From Pratylenchus scribneri (Eukaryota > Nematoda > Chromadorea > Rhabditida > Pratylenchidae), in the NCBI GenBank assembly GCA_030063045.1, contig JAQSEB010000020.1:3162001-3226000 (forward strand): a DNA stretch of 64,000 nucleotides, read 5' to 3'. How positions within the stretch are numbered: position 1 is the first letter of the stretch; each line of letters opens with the position of its first letter. This document shows positions 41,500 through 53,432 of the stretch, piece by piece. A program made the translations under genes and the position numbers. The notes under the pieces were generated by a model. The model was not told the DNA's origin. It worked only from the letters and a program-made list of their open reading frames with translations, and searched no databases.

Positions 41500-42780
41500 T
41501 GGGTGTCCGGCCTACGTGCCTTCGGCACGCTTTCACTTCAACTCCGCTTCATTCTCCCTTTAATTCCATCATTTTAAACTCTTATCCCTCTTTAGCCGGC
41601 TAAATCCCGCGCATTCCTTTGCCTCTGGCCCGGCCCACGTGCCTGCGGCACGCTTCCCCTTCGTCTCCGACCCATTTCTCCCTATTAATCCCACCATTTT
41701 AAACATTTATCCCCCTTAATCCGGCTTAATCTTCTCGTATCCGATCCCACGCACGCACTGGCCTCCGCCCTGACCACTGTACCCCGGCACGCTTTCGCTT
41801 CATCTCCGACCCATTTCCTACCTTAAACCCTCCATTTTGAACATTTACCCTCTTAATCCTGCTTATTTTACATTTATCCGGATTAATCCCGTGCCCCTCC
41901 CCCAGGCCTCCGGCCAGGCCCATGTGCCTTCGGTACGCTTCACCTTTACTTTCGACGCATTTCCCATCTTAATCCCTCCAATTTGAATTTTTATCCCTCT
42001 TAATCCGGCTTAATCCCCCTTTATCCGGCTTAATCCCCTTTTATCCGGCTTAATCCCGTGCACGCACCGGCCCTCGTGCCTTCGGCACGCTTCCCCATTA
42101 CTTTCGACGCATTTTCCACTTTAATCCTTTCATTTTGAACCATTATCCCTGTTAATCCGGCTTAATCCCCCTTTATCCGTCTTAATCCCACGCACCCCTG
42201 GGCCTTCGGCCCAGCCCACATACCTTCGGCACACTTCCCCTTCACTTTCGAATTATTTTCCACCTTAATCCCTTCATTTTGAATATTTATCCCTCTTAAT
42301 CCGGCTTAATCCCCCTTTATCCGGCTTAATCACACGCACCCCTGGGCCTTCGGCCCAGCCCACATACCTTCGGCACACTTCCCCTTCACTTTCGAATTAT
42401 TTTCCACCTTAATCCCTTCATTTTGAATATTTATCCCTCTTAATCCGGCTTAATCCCCCTTTATCCGGCTTAATCACACGCACCCCTGGGCCTTCGGCCC
42501 AGCCCACATACCTTCGGCACACTTCCCCTGCATTTTCGAACTATTTTCCACCAAAATCCCTCCATTTTTAACATTTATCCCTCTTAATCCGTCTTAATCC
42601 CGCTTTATCCGGCTTAATCCCGCGCACCCCTGGGCCTCCAGCCCAGCCCAAGTGCCTTTGGCGCGATTCCCCTGCATTTTCGACTCATTTTCCACCTTAA
42701 TCCCTCCATTTTGAACATTTATCCCTCTTAATCCGGCTTAATCCCCCTTTATCCGGCTTAATCCCGCGCACGCATTATCT
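41500..42780. repeat. 144-bp-type repeat array with short palindromes in unit 1 (same at 45079-46359)
   Basis: Copies spaced about 144 bp contain TTATCCCTCTTAATCCGGCT, TTTCGA...ATTTTCCACC, and a palindrome such as GGGCCTTCGGCCC or GTGCCTTCGGCAC. The three copies from 42180 to 42520 are almost identical; outer copies have diverged. Confidence 0.9.
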
Positions 42781-43360
42781 CATTTTATCCGCCTTTTTAT
42801 TCTCTACAATAATTATAATACATTGGGTATAGAAAAATTCAAAAGGAAAAAAGTTTTACCTATATAAACCGATTTTTGAAACCGGTTTAAGCTTATATCT
42901 CGATAAAGGTTTGGTTTCACAACTCGCGCAGTATACCATTGGATTCGTCTCGTCAAGCTCTACAACTTTGCTTTTTATCGCGCACATTTATCTCAACTCT
43001 CAAAAAAATTATAAGGGAATTTCCGACTCGCGCACCCGACTTGGCCACACGTTGCCATTTTTCCAGCCTCCCCTGGCCATGGTAGACCCCTCGACCCATA
43101 TATCAAAATGTAGCTACCACTGTGTAGATTTATCTTCACCGAGCCGATTTTTGATTTAGGCCTTTTAAAAAAATTTTTACCTGGGCAAACCGGTTTTTAA
43201 ACCGGTTTCTCCGCGACACTGAACCCAAAATGAAAAATGCGTATTTTTCCCGGATGCGCATCAAAAAGTTACCCCTAGAATGTGCAAGTCCCAAATCGAA
43301 AAAATCCCAAGAAAAAGAGCCTTAATTTTTTTTGTGCAAATGTCGAAAGCATCTTTCTAG

Positions 43361-46300
43361 TATATAACCAGTCCCTTCGGGACTGCTTTAGCGGTTTAGA
43401 CTGGGCGAAATGTAATAAAATATTTTTGAAAGCGCGGGGCGCTTTAAGGACCCCTAGCACGCTCTTTGAAAATGTTTGGATCTTGTGGAGAATAGAGTTC
43501 GATGCGCTGGCCTTTTGGATATTCCCTCAAGGCTCGCTTCGCTCGTCTTTGGACTACGGTTATCATTTGGTCAGTTCATCGGGGCTCGCTTCGCTCGCCG
43601 GAGGGCCTTTTCAATCCGTTCAGCTCGCTCCGCTCGCCATCGGACATGTACAGCTCGCTTCGCTCGCCGGAGGGCCCGCAGGCCTGTTCAATCCGTTCAG
43701 CTCGCTCCGCTCGCGGGCCGGCCTGTTCTTGTTCAGCTCGCTCCGCTCGCCTCCGGACATGTACGGCTTGCTTCGCTCGCCGGAGGGCCCGCCGGCCTGT
43801 TTAACCCGTTCAGCTCGCTCCGCTCGCCGGCCGGCCTGTTCTTGTTCAGCTCGCTCCGCTCGCCTCCGGACATGTATGGCTCGCTTCATCGCCCGAGTGC
43901 CTGTTTAATCCTTTCAGCTCGCTCCGCTCGCCTCCGGACATGTACGGCTCGCTTCGCTCGCCGGAGGGCCTGTTTAATCCTTTCAGCTCGCTCCGCTCGC
44001 CTCCGGACATGTATGGCTCGCTTCATCGCCCGAGTGCCTGTTTAATCCTTTCAGCTCGCTCCGCTCGCCTCCGGACATGTACGGCTCGCTTCGCTCGCCG
44101 GAGGGCCTGTTTAATCCTTTCAGCTCGCTCCGCTCGCCTCCGGACATGTACGGCTCGCTTCGCTCGCCGGAGGGCCTGTTTTATCCTTTCAGCTCGCTCC
44201 GCTCGCCTCCGGACATGTACGGCTCGCTTCGCTCGCCGGAGGGCCTGTTTAATCCTTTCAGCTCGCTCCGCTCGCCTCCGGACATGTATGGCTCGCTTCG
44301 CTCGCCGAAGGGCCTGTTTAATCCTTTCAGCTCGCTCCGCTCGCCTCCGGACATGTATGGCTCGCTTCGCTCGCCGGAGGGCCTGTTTAATCCTTTCAGC
44401 TCGCTCCGCTCGCCTCCGGACATGTATGGCTCGCTTCGCTCGCCGGAGGGCCTGTTTAATCCTTTCAGCTCGCTCCGCTCGCCTCCGGACATGTATGGCT
44501 CGCTTCGCTCGCCGGAGGGCCTGTTTAATCCTTTCAGCTCGCTCCGCTCGCCTCCGGACATGTATGGCTCGCTTCATCGCCCGAGTGCCTGTTTAATCCT
44601 TTCAGCTCGCTCCGCTCGCCTCCGGACATGTACGGCTCGCTTCGCTCGCCGGAGGGCCTGTTTAATCCTTTCAGCTCGCTCCGCTCGCCTCCGGACATGT
44701 ATGGCTCGCTTCGCTCGCCGGAGGGCCTGTTTAATCCTTTCAGCTCGCTCCGCTCGCCTCCGGACATGTACGGCTCGCTTCGCTCGCCGGAGGGCCCGCC
44801 GGCCTGTTTAACCCGTTGAGCTCGCTCCGCTCGCCGGCCGGCCTCTTGTTCAGCTCGCTCCGCTCGTCTCCGGACATGTATGGCTCGCTTCGCTCGCCGG
44901 AGGGCCCGCCGGCCCCTCGACGGAGGGCCCGCCGGCCTATTCAACCATTTAGCTCGCTCCGCTCGCCTCCGGACATGTACGGCTCGCTTCGCTCGCCGGA
45001 GGGTCTGTTCAACCCGTTCGGCTCACTCCGATCGCTTCCAAACATATGCAGCTCGCTTCGCTCGCCCCAAAATATTTATGGGTGTCCGGCCTACGTGCCT
45101 TCGGCACGCTTTCACTTCAACTCCGCTTCATTCTCCCTTTAATTCCATCATTTTAAACTCTTATCCCTCTTTAGCCGGCTAAATCCCGCGCATTCCTTTG
45201 CCTCTGGCCCGGCCCACGTGCCTGCGGCACGCTTCCCCTTCGTCTCCGACCCATTTCTCCCTATTAATCCCACCATTTTAAACATTTATCCCCCTTAATC
45301 CGGCTTAATCTTCTCGTATCCGATCCCACGCACGCACTGGCCTCCGCCCTGACCACTGTACCCCGGCACGCTTTCGCTTCATCTCCGACCCATTTCCTAC
45401 CTTAAACCCTCCATTTTGAACATTTACCCTCTTAATCCTGCTTATTTTACATTTATCCGGATTAATCCCGTGCCCCTCCCCCAGGCCTCCGGCCAGGCCC
45501 ATGTGCCTTCGGTACGCTTCACCTTTACTTTCGACGCATTTCCCATCTTAATCCCTCCAATTTGAATCTTTATCCCTCTTAATCCGGCTTAATCCCCCTT
45601 TATCCGGCTTAATCCCCTTTTATCCGGCTTAATCCCGTGCACGCACCGGCCCTCGTGCCTTCGGCACGCTTCCCCATTACTTTCGACGCATTTTCCACTT
45701 TAATCCTTTCATTTTGAACCATTATCCCTGTTAATCCGGCTTAATCCCCCTTTATCCGTCTTAATCCCACGCACCCCTGGGCCTTCGGCCCAGCCCACAT
45801 ACCTTCGGCACACTTCCCCTTCACTTTCGAATTATTTTCCACCTTAATCCCTTCATTTTGAATATTTATCCCTCTTAATCCGGCTTAATCCCCCTTTATC
45901 CGGCTTAATCACACGCACCCCTGGGCCTTCGGCCCAGCCCACATACCTTCGGCACACTTCCCCTTCACTTTCGAATTATTTTCCACCTTAATCCCTTCAT
46001 TTTGAATATTTATCCCTCTTAATCCGGCTTAATCCCCCTTTATCCGGCTTAATCACACGCACCCCTGGGCCTTCGGCCCAGCCCACATACCTTCGGCACA
46101 CTTCCCCTGCATTTTCGAACTATTTTCCACCAAAATCCCTCCATTTTTAACATTTATCCCTCTTAATCCGTCTTAATCCCGCTTTATCCGGCTTAATCCC
46201 GCGCACCCCTGGGCCTCCAGCCCAGCCCAAGTGCCTTTGGCGCGATTCCCCTGCATTTTCGACTCATTTTCCACCTTAATCCCTCCATTTTGAACATTTA

Positions 46301-46938
46301 TCCCTCTTAATCCGGCTTAATCCCCCTTTATCCGGCTTAATCCCGCGCACGCATTATCTCATTTTATCCGCCTTTTTATTCTCTACAATAATTATAATAC
46401 ATTGGGTATAGAAAAATTCAAAAGGAAAAAAGTTTTACCTATATAAACCGATTTTTGAAACCGGTTTAAGCTTATATCTCGATAAAGGTTTGGTTTCACA
46501 ACTCGCGCAGTATACCATTGGATTCGTCTCGTCAAGCTCTACAACTTTGCTTTTTATCGCGCACATTTATCTCAACTCTCAAAAAAATTATAAGGGAATT
46601 TCCGACTCGCGCACCCGACTTGGCCACACGTTGCCATTTTTCCAGCCTCCCCTGGCCATGGTAGACCCCTCGACCCATATATCAAAATGTAGCTACCACT
46701 GTGTAGATTTATCTTCACCGAGCCGATTTTTGATTTAGGCCTTTTAAAAAAATTTTTACCTGGGCAAACCGGTTTTTAAACCGGTTTCTCCGCGACACTG
46801 AACCCAAAATGAAAAATGCGTATTTTTCCCGGATGCGCATCAAAAAGTTACCCCTAGAATGTGCAAGTCCCAAATCGAAAAAATCCCAAGAAAAAGAGCC
46901 TTAATTTTTTTTTGCAAATGTCGAAAGCATCTTTCTAG
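43361..46938. repeat. Tandem 3,579-bp GC-rich unit, copy 2
   Basis: Head-to-tail copy of 39782-43360. The few differences noticed are one substitution near 45568 (T/C) and a one-base shorter T/GTG tract near 46910. TATATAAC marks the start of copy 1, the junction and the right border (46939-46946). Confidence 0.95.
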
Positions 46939-46946
46939 TATATAAC

Positions 46947-47785
46947 TTATCAAAGCTCAAGCTCAAAGAAACAAAGATTTTGTGTTGTGTGTATAAAAAA
47001 TGTAAATTATAAAATGACTATTTGTTTCTCCATCCATATTTATATTAGTTTTTGTTGTATTTGTAATTAATTTTGTTGTAGACATTTTTTCCCTCTTAAA
47101 TTATTCCATTGTTTTTCCACTCCACAGTCCACACTCCACCACCATTATTTAATTGTTTGCTATTTGTTTTTGAGGAATGAAAATCGTAAAATTATGATAA
47201 AGGCCTTGCTTGTGCATACTTTTCTTGCCGGCAAGTTTTTTTTCTCCAAATTCTCCATTTATCGCATGTGTGTCTGATCTCTCTCGCACTTGCCGGCAAG
47301 TTTAAAGAAAAAGAGTAAATTTCATCACATCTCTCGCTCCAGCTCAGCTTCTAGTGCCTATAAGGTGAAAAGAGGAAAAACTTGCCGGCAAGTCGCGAGA
47401 GAGTGAATTTTAACACTGTCTCTTATGGAGATGTGAGACGAAAAAACTTGCTACTTGCCCGAAGTATATCAGGCCCCAAAGCAATTATAACTTATTTTGA
47501 TGATGCATCATTCATTAATTAATTAAAATACCTAACTCATTATTTTAAACCTAAATGGTTTATTAAATGTTAAACTGCAAAAAACATGGTTTTGATTAAA
47601 ATGTTTTAAATCAAGGTCTTAAATAAAATGCGCAAACACATTGATTAGCCCAAAAAAACTGTTCTATTTTCGATTTTAGTGTGCTGGGATTGCGAAAAAC
47701 TAGTTTCTATTATAAAATTATTTAAATCTGTTCATTTAGCTCATTTTTAATTCAAACTTTTTTACGTGAACAACAAAAAAAGACT
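46947..47785. other. Intergenic region left of BCD1
   Basis: AT-rich. It contains the short Harbinger relative at 47202-47475 and should hold the BCD1 promoter. No gene seen. Confidence 0.5.
47202..47475. mobile_element. Short Harbinger-related MITE
   Basis: A 274-bp element with ends GGCCTTGCTTGTGCATACTT at the left and AAGTATATCAGGCC at the right. They resemble the termini of the transposon at 14410-16629. It keeps three CTTGCCGGCAAG palindromes near the ends and has no coding sequence. A clear target duplication was not seen. Likely a deletion derivative that depends on a related transposase. Confidence 0.75.
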
Positions 47786-50168
47786 ATGCTGGAAACATTG
47801 TCTACGAATACAGAAGAGAGTTCTGAATTTCTAAAGCCATTCACTTCTTCAATAATTTCATTGGCCAAACCATCCAAACATGAATGTGTAATTTGCACCG
47901 CGCCGGCCCTCTACAAATGTCCAAAATGTTCGACCAGAACTTGTTCAGCAAAATGTTCTAAAACGCACAAAGAGGATCAAAAAGTTAGTAATTATAAAAT
48001 CAAAAATAAAATCAGAATAATTTATTTTTGTTTAGTGCGATGGTCAATCATCCATTCGTCCAAGAAAAAAATCCTGGAAACCAATTTTTGGCACCAGTCA
48101 ATTCCAAGAGAATAAAACCGGCATTGAGGATCAACAATTTTTGCACAAATTGGGGAATGCAATTCGGGCAAATATTGGTGGGGGCGAAAAGGAAGTAGCG
48201 GAACAAAATGATGAAATGCAGAAAACAAGTTTGTGAACACAAATCAAATTTGGACAAAATAAAAATTCAGAAACAATTTCGACCGCCAATTCCATTGATC
48301 ATGGACTTCGTCAATTTAATCAATTGTCACAACCGGAACGTTTCCTCCTTCAAAACGCACAATTCCGTCGAATTTGGTTACGATTGGATGAACCAAAAAA
48401 TTGTATAATTAATTAAACATTTAAAATTAACCAAAAATTGATTTTAGCTTCACCCAACAAATCTCATCATGAGCCATTTTCGGACACAATTTTTTGGACA
48501 TGCACTGTCAAATTCGTTTACAGTTCCCATCAAACTAAATTGGCAATCGATCAAGAATCAAAGGACGATGAAAAGGAAACAAATTTGGCCATTTCATTTC
48601 CATTGGTCGATTATGGAATGGACGATGAAGAGGATGTGGAAGAGGGAGGAGAAGAAATGGAAGAAGAAGAATCTAAAACAACAAATGATAGCAATGGTAT
48701 AAATTTAAGTATACTAATGGAGTTTGGACTCTACAAGGGAATGAGGATGATGATGAAGATCTCCTCACCTTCTTCTTTTTCATCATCATCATCATCCTTT
48801 CCCTCGTAGGGGACAATCTTCATACTTCATTAGTACCGAAAATTGTTTAAAATGATACTATTTTTCAGAGAAAATAACCACAAAGGAAATTGGTGAATTG
48901 GAAGAAGGAGAAGATGAAGAAGAGGACGAGGAAGAAGAGGATGGCGAATTGGAAATGGAAGAAAAACAACAAAAACACAGTGAATTAAAATGGCTGAATT
49001 ACACGGTAATTAATTATTTTGTAAATTATTTATTGCCATTTTTAGGTTCACAACATCCCGGAGAGCATTCGGCTGATCACTCTTCTGCGCCAATTTCTCC
49101 GTCCAAAACCATATGGAAGTGTCATTTCGCGTTCTGAGCTTGACCTTCCCCAATTGGATCCATTCATTCGGTTTGTCCAATTCAATGTTTCAAAATTAAT
49201 TAAATTATTTTTAGTGCCTTTGAATCATCCAAACCAAATGAAATGGATTTGATGAAGGATGGCCTTGATAAATTGTCATTTTTTATGGAGGTGGAATTGG
49301 ATACAGGGACGACCGATGAACGAGAAATGAGGTAAAATAATTCATTTTAATGACTTTTCGTTTGGCATTAAATTATTAAATTTCACAGATATTATCCCGT
49401 GGACCCGGAGCGAACAATCCTTGAGAATTTGCGCAATCGTTTTGTGAATTTTGATTTTAAAATTTCATTTCAAATTTTTTTATAAAGGTAATCGACCACC
49501 CAAAATTTGTGGTTGTTCTACGTAGAGCCAACGAATTTGGTGAGCTGGAATTGCCGATGATGGGCGAAGCTGAGCAAAAATTGTTGCAAGCCGAGAGGGA
49601 ACAACAAATTGGTGGTGAAGGCGGAAATGGATTTAAAGGTAAAAATGAATAATTGGGGATAAATTCAATACAAAAATATTTAATTTTGTAGATCGACCAA
49701 AATGGCAGCAACAGAAAAAAGGAGGAGGAAGAGGAGAGGGCGGTGATCGACTAAATCATCGAAAAAGGGGAGGCAATGCAGGCAAAAGAGGAGGAGGCGG
49801 TACAAAAATGATGAATGGACAATTCCAACAACAGGTTGGCACCCAAAATTTACTTCAATTTAAGCCAATTTACAGCCAATGATGCCAAATCCACATATGC
49901 AAATGCCAGTGCCGCTTCCACCACCTCCAAATGGTCATCCACCGGCATATTTCTACCATCCTTATGTGGTCAATCCATCCACAAATCCATTACCGTATCA
50001 TCATATGCCCCATCCTCAACAATTTGGCCAACAACATTTCGCCGGTGGCGGATGGCAACAGCCCCCAAATCGATCGGTGAATTTTACATAATTTATAAAG
50101 AAATTAGCTTTAATTATTTTAAGTTTATGCCGAGAAACAACCAATGGAGAGGAGGCGGTCGAAATTAA
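47786..50168 (+). CDS. znhit-6: Box C/D snoRNA protein 1 (BCD1/ZNHIT6) homologue
   Basis: About nine exons. An HIT-type zinc finger lies at the start (CVICTAPALYKCPKC ... CSAKC). The BCD1 core follows: PERFLLQNAQFRRIWLRLDE, then IFWTCTVKFVYSS, SIRLITLLRQFL, and YYPVDPERTILENLRNR, VIDHPKFVVVLRR. The last two match the most conserved part of ZNHIT6. BCD1 is a nucleolar/nuclear assembly factor needed for box C/D snoRNP maturation. Unlike the vertebrate protein, the core is split by a long Glu/Asp-rich insert (about 48595-48990). The C-terminus is Gly/Arg- then Pro/Gln/His-rich, ending RNNQWRGGGRN if the last intron (50080-50124) is removed. The start MLETLSTNTEE is the first Met. The last exon is less certain. 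Confidence 0.88.
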
Positions 50169-50548
50169 AGAAAAATATTTGGAATAATTTTGGATATTTT
50201 AAAGAAAGATATTCTCATTTTTTTAAATTTATTTGTTTTTGTTGTTGAGATTTTAAATAATATTTTTCGTTGAAATTTAATTAAACATTTTCCAATTTTT
50301 ACGCCATTTGAATCCATAATTTTGTGGGGGGTTTTACGCAATTTCCTCGACCGACGGGATGACCTCCTTGAAAATTTGTTTTGAATGACCACTGGGTGAA
50401 TGGACTAAACTGGTTCCTCCCTCCTTCCATTATTAGGGGACTGCGGCGGTTTATTTAAATCAAAACGGCCTCCAACTTTTGAATATTTAATGGAAATTAT
50501 GCAACAATTTTAGGGCATAAAATTAAAATGCAAATTTAAAGATTTCAA

Positions 50549-50917
50549 ATGAATTTTATTAATTTATTTGTTGGCCATTTCTTCCTATTCCTCCTCAATT
50601 CAGCAAATTCCTTTGCCACTTTTCTCCCCCCAACTTCCTCCTCCTACCAAATGATGCCTCCATATTACAGTCCAACACCGCCAATTTTGGCGGAACAACA
50701 CGAAATGCAGACCGTAAACTAATCAACCTTTTACCAAACATTTTTGTACTTTAAGATTGAAAAAATTGTGATCAAATGCTATAAGGGCATTTGCCGAGAT
50801 TGGATGCTGGAATGCCATTGGTTTTGTGATTCGGTCCGGGGGCCGGACGACTACGAAAGATGCAACGAATGTTTGAGTAAAAGGGGAATATTTTGCATGG
50901 AATGTTTTGCACTTTAA
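50549..50917 (+). CDS. Putative small secreted cysteine-rich protein
   Basis: Two exons (50549-50713 and 50756-50917) joined across a 42-bp GT...AAG intron give 108 residues. Residues 1-22 (MNFINLFVGHFFLFLLNSAN) look like a cleavable signal peptide. A Pro/Ser/Tyr-rich spacer follows, then a C-terminal domain of about 50 residues with eight cysteines in pairs (KCYKGIC, ECHWFC, RCNEC, FCMEC). No family was recognised. The even cysteine count and signal peptide suggest a disulfide-bonded extracellular peptide. In a parasitic nematode such proteins are often effector candidates, but that is inference. It lies between the ends of BCD1 (380 bp upstream, same strand) and NOP56 (convergent, 73 bp away). 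The very short gap to NOP56 is a caution. Confidence 0.6.
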
Positions 50918-50989
50918 ACCACCAAATGCATAAATTATTTTTTTATTCAACAAAATGTGATCAAATTAACAAAATTGGAAATATTCTTC

Positions 50990-53432
50990 TTAAGTTTCCA
51001 TTTCCTCCGTAACATTTGCCTCTTCTGCCTCATCAGCGGTTTCTTCCATTTGTCCACTTTCCTCCGCTTCTCTGGCCGCTTTCTCCCGTTTGGCTCGGCG
51101 GCGTTCCTTGCGACGTCGCTTTTCGACCTAAAAATGTGCCAATTTTTAATCTAAATTATTCCCATTTTTTGCCTTTCTCTTTTCCTCCACTGCCAATTCC
51201 ATTGCCTCGTGCATTACATCCAAATTCTTCTGCGGCACTTCGCCAGTCTCATAATATTTCAGCCGGTCCTCCACCTTTAATAGATATTTAAATTATTTTT
51301 GAAAATATTTCATCCACCTGTTGACGTAATTTTTCGCCAAATGTGCAAACGGGAGTATCCGAAAAACTGTCAATTCGAGAGGCAATTGCACATTTATTGG
51401 CCAAGAAACGGCTAATTCGACCTTTGTGCTTGGGGGCGGCTCGACCAATGAAACTTGAATGGAAGAGGAGGCCATATTTTGGAGTATTCGCTGAATAAAA
51501 AATGATTAAAATAAAAAAAATAAAAGGCCATTAGAGGGAATTAAAATGTTTTGGATTAAATAAATTCGAATGGGTGGATACCCTATGGTACTTGTGGCCG
51601 AGTGGTTAAGGCGTTGGACTGCTAATCCAATGGGGTTTCCCCGCGAAGGTTCGAATCCTTCCAAGTACGAATATTTTTTAAAATTGTTTTTTGGAAAAAT
51701 TCCCAAAATGCCCATTTTTATTCCCAAAAATAAATTTATTACCCGAATTTTAATTATTCATAAATAACTTACCACGTGTTTTGAGTGCTCGGAAAAGTGC
51801 CTTTTCAGCGCCCAAAATTTGAATGGTCGATGCCGGATATTTTGCCAAATTAGTCAGACTCCCGGCATGTGAAATGAGTCGAGCGCCAACCTTTTTAGTA
51901 ATTTATTTAAGTAATTTATTAATAAAATTAATTGCAAACTTGTTCTCCAATCAATGCTGTCAATGATGGGGCACAACTGTCCATTCGATCCTTAAAACAA
52001 TTTTTGTATTTCAAATAACCACGAAAAACCCACTTTGATATATTGATGCATATTTTGACGATATTCGGCCATTGAGGCCACTCGTTTGGCGAACAATTCA
52101 ATGTTTTGCAAATCCAACTCCGAAATTTCCATTCCCATCGATGTTCGGGCGGCCTCAATCACTTCTGCCGATTTTTCCTCATCACCAAGGATTTCTTTAA
52201 TTCATTCCAAAATCAAAATAATTTAGTTTTGAATTAACCTCGAACTTTTTCCTCCACCGTTTCGTCCATATTTGCTCGATTCATTATTGCGGTTGTGCAA
52301 CGGGTGTAGTTGTAGAGGTCAGGCACAATTTTGATCAATTCCGGAAAATGATAGGCGTACCTTTTGGTTGCATTTTTATGTCCATTTTATTCAATTCCTT
52401 ATTAAATTACCATTCTTTAATTCGCATCCCAAACAAATTGATGTCCTTGTCCAATTGGTCCAAAAGTGCAATTGCTTGGATGACCATATTGTCCACTCGA
52501 TGGACATCGAATTTCACCTAAATAAATTATATAATGGAAATTTTTGGCAAAATTAAACCTTTGAACGTGAATAGGTGTGTCCTAGCGAAAGTTGGGCCTT
52601 GTGAAGTGAGGCATGCGGCAAATCGCGGGCCAACAAATGAAAATGCGAACGGACACCGCGCAAAATTTCCTGGGTAACACCGAGGAATGTGGCACGAAGG
52701 CCGGGGATGCTCTCAACGATTGAGGAGGCCAAATTCTTGTCCCCAACGCCCAAAAGCACTTTCTTCTTCTTCTTTGGCAAATTCATTTCCAGAAAATTCA
52801 GCAAGTCGGAATGAACCAGACCTGAAGATGTTAAATTTATTTTGGAAATTGATTTGATTAAAATTGATAGATTTGTCATATTTTATTCATTTACTTTATT
52901 CATTTTATAATTCAAACCTTCAGCAACACTGTTTGCATTCTCAAGTGCAGCCTCCGTATTCTTGAATGGTTCAAATGCCCGAACTTGAACGAGCGATTGG
53001 AATCGCTGGGCATCGGCAATGGCCTGCTGGACCTAAAAAAATTATAAAATGATTTAATATGAAAAGTTTTTGGGTGAATTGGCTTTGTTTGTAAATGCAG
53101 ACTGATTAAAAAATTTGAGAACCAACCGTTAAAGTCAATTCTATCTGCTCATTAATTTATTTTTTTTCTATTATGGATTTTAAAATTCACTGGTGATATA
53201 AATGTGTATTAGGTATTTAACCTAGCATGATCTCTCATTTAGTCTAGCATCAAAGAATATTAAATGCTTTACGCAAATATTGATCAATTATGAATGTGTT
53301 TTTGTTTTCACAAACCTCCGGAACAATCTGGCCAATGTCCTCAAACTCTTGCACTTTCAGTAATGTGTAGCCAACAGCATGTTCATAGAGCAGATAATTG
53401 GGAGCCTCGGAAACGACGCCGCCGGACGACAT
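50990..53432 (-). CDS. nop-56: NOP56, core box C/D snoRNP protein
   Basis: About nine exons, roughly 480 residues. The N-terminal domain ([20 protein letters not shown]) is followed by the coiled-coil/NOSIC region ([20 protein letters not shown], [21 protein letters not shown], then [18 protein letters not shown]). The Nop domain has [20 protein letters not shown] and [21 protein letters not shown] Lys/Arg- and Glu-rich tail follows, starting [11 protein letters not shown]. GxKyGLL-type features ([15 protein letters not shown]) and the HSSF motif support NOP56 over NOP58. It holds box C/D guide RNAs with fibrillarin in the nucleolus for rRNA 2'-O-methylation. A tRNA-Ser lies antisense in an intron. 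The tail is shorter than in vertebrates. Confidence 0.93.
51588..51669 (+). tRNA. tRNA-Ser (anticodon GCT)
   Basis: The acceptor stem GTACTTG pairs with CAAGTAC, with discriminator G. The anticodon arm TTGGA-CTGCTAA-TCCAA gives GCT. A long variable arm and the T-loop GGTTCGAATCC are present. Opposite strand to its host NOP56 intron. Confidence 0.95.

Larger units (their letters stand above)
39782..43360. repeat. Tandem 3,579-bp GC-rich unit, copy 1
   Basis: Begins TATATAACCAGTCCCTTCGG and ends just before the same string at 43361. Internal layout: a start with GTCCCTTCGGGAC; an array of 69-bp repeats (about 39950-41480); an array of 144-bp-type repeats with short palindromes (about 41500-42780); and an AT-richer tail with ATACCATTGGATTCGTCTCG. 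Its GC content is much above its surroundings. Long open frames occur on both strands but are a by-product of the 69-bp period. Confidence 0.95.

Noticed and set aside
39782..46946. CRISPR array in the GC-rich repeats
   Set aside because: Repeats are contiguous with no unique spacers, and the context is eukaryotic.
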